Assembly: GCA_038093515.1 (NCBI GenBank)
Contig: JBBPSI010000057.1
Coordinates: forward strand, 62,001 to 126,000
Length of the DNA: 64,000 nt
Reading direction: 5' to 3'
DNA from: Butyriboletus loyo
Lineage: Eukaryota; Basidiomycota; Agaricomycetes; Boletales; Boletaceae
A program made the translations under genes and the position numbers. The notes under the pieces are model-generated. The model did no database searches and was not told where the DNA came from. It saw nothing but the letters and a program-made list of their open reading frames with translations. Shown here one piece after another: positions 62,618 through 64,000 of the stretch (its first letter is position 1; each line of letters begins with the position of its first letter).

Positions 62618-64000
62618 CTAGTCACGTGATGAACCAAATGTCATTGGATAAAGAAAGGAGGGACGCGACAGCTCAGCTGTGGGTCCGGCCCGACGGGGCG
62701 ACGAGACAGGGGCTATCTCAGTGTAGCGACACTGAGACTTGCAGGAACGACCGGGGAAGTGGATAACGTCCACTAGGCGACTAGGGAGCGGGCGATGGGC
62801 GGCATCGCAAGGCGGCGGGGGCGGCGGGGACGCGTGAGCGTGGGAAAACGAGTGGCGGGGTATGCTTAGGGGTAAAACTGTAACAGCGGCAGCAGTGGCG
62901 GCGGCGATGATGAGGGAGCGGGTGGACACGGGGAAGTCTTTCTGGTGGCGAGCCTTGTATGCTTGCAGCAACGGCATGGAATTATCTAAATTCCCTTCAG
63001 GTTCCCAGGTGTTTTCGGCGGAGGAGTAGCCTTTCCAGGAGACCAAGTATTGTCTCCAATTCTTTGTGCCTCGATGCACAAGGATCTTTTCTACTTCATA
63101 TTCCTCCTCGCCTTCTATGGTGTCTGGGGGCAGGTTCGTATAGTTGGGGCCGTGCTCTGGGGTCTCCCTGTAAGACGACAGGAGAGAGGCGTGGAAGACA
63201 TCATGTATCTTCCAGGTAGGGGGGAGTCGTAGGCAGAAGGCGACAGGAGAAACTACTTGTGCCACCTCAATGGGGCCTTCCCATTTCGGCGCGAGTTTCG
63301 GCGACTGGTACCTGAGTTGAAGGTTTTGGCCTTCTAGCCAAACCTTATCTCCGACCTTCCAGGGTTTGAATTTCATTGTGATCCACTCCTTCATGAGGCG
63401 CCGTGCCTTGTCATGTGCTTCCGAGGCTTCTTCTCGACTTGCGGCTAAGTCCGAGAGCCTTGCTTCCAATGCTGGTAGGAAGGTCTGTCCTAACACCGGG
63501 TACACGCGTGGTTCATAGCCGATCATAAGCGAGAACGGCGTCTTTCCTGTGACCGAATGCGTGGTTGAGTTGTGTGAAAACTCCGCCATGGGGAGTATGC
63601 TGGCCCATCTGTCAGGGCGTCCATCGCAAAATATGCGGAGATATGTCTCGAGTTCCTGGTTAACTCGTTCTGTCTCGCCGTCCGTCTGGGGGTGGTATGC
63701 TGAGGAGAGGGCGAGGTCATATTTTAGCAGCCTTGCTAATTCCCTTGCGAAGGCTGAGGTGAATTGTGGACCGCAGTCCGAGATGCATCGGTCGTGCAGA
63801 CCGAATCTGGTGAACACTTTGTCAAAAAAGAGTTGGGCGACGCCTGCTGCGTCGATCGTCTTGTTGCAAGGTATGAAAATTACCCCCTTCGTAAGGCCAT
63901 GGTCTACCACGACCATTACCGAATCAAATCCCATAGACTCCGGGAGATCCATGATCAGATCAACGGATACTTGTTGAAACGGCCGTGTGGCGGTGCTGGA
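62618..64000 (-). mobile_element. Ty3/gypsy chromovirus, integrase and chromodomain, partial
   Basis: C-terminal part of a pol polyprotein, open at the right edge. Integrase core with VMVVVDHGLTKGVIFIP, then ISDCGPQFTSAFARELA (second Asp) and YHPQTDGETERVNQELE (catalytic Glu), LPMAEFSHNSTTHSVTGKTPF, the GPY-like WEGPIEVAQVVSPVAFCLRLPP, and a chromodomain VEKILVHRGTKNWRQYLVSWKGYS with ENTWEP (62990-63080). The frame stays open from the window edge to TAG at 62618, so this copy may be young. After the chromodomain comes an unusual 100-residue tail rich in Ala, Ser, Pro and His. Gag, protease, reverse transcriptase and RNase H lie outside the window. Confidence 0.9.

Overview
The window is nuclear DNA from a filamentous basidiomycete, most likely an Agaricomycete. 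Genes are dense and carry many 50-60 base spliceosomal introns with GT..AG ends. Several proteins have a clear basidiomycete character: an HSPA12-like Hsp70, a small CY/CGH cysteine-rich protein, and an H3 tail with lineage-like changes. Relics of Tc1 and Ty3/gypsy elements are present. I saw no bacterial operons, CRISPR arrays, rRNA or convincing tRNA genes. Gene coordinates run from start codon to stop codon with introns included, and exons were joined by hand.

Layout. 1-11 kb: secreted GH25 muramidase (-), Kap123/importin-4 (+), Axl2-like cadherin-fold membrane protein (+), LC8 dynein light chain (-). 11-15 kb: gene-poor, with a decayed carboxypeptidase S. 15-25 kb: acetyl-CoA carboxylase (+), a truncated carbonic anhydrase copy, then an intact beta-carbonic anhydrase (+). 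25-34 kb: SF3B1 (-), a small hypothetical gene (+), a decayed secreted-protein gene (+) and an intact MFS transporter (-). 34-40 kb: GMC oxidoreductase relic, lysine-methyltransferase-like gene (+), pepsin-like protease (+). 40-50 kb: divergent H3/H4 pair, F-BAR/RhoGAP gene (-), a tiny cysteine-rich gene (-) and NUP85 (-). 50-57 kb: gene-poor, with a 279-bp MITE, a second H3/H4 pair almost identical to the first, and a coiled-coil gene (-). 57-64 kb: HSPA12-like gene (+), a REX-type exonuclease relic, a Tc1 transposase relic apparently interrupted by a Ty3/gypsy chromovirus that runs off the right edge.

Most intact genes are housekeeping: nuclear transport (KAP123, NUP85), chromatin (H3, H4), splicing (SF3B1), fatty-acid precursor supply (ACC1, with carbonic anhydrase able to supply the bicarbonate it uses), and polarity or cytoskeleton (Axl2-like, RhoGAP, LC8). 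Between them lie at least six gene relics and several small repeats. Premature stops of the TGG-to-TAG/TGA kind recur in the relics, which fits C-to-T decay. I found no clear new multi-gene system. The best leads are the histone pair homogenisation, the 50-residue cysteine-rich gene, the MITE, and a 42-bp sequence shared between the end of the coiled-coil gene and the exonuclease relic.
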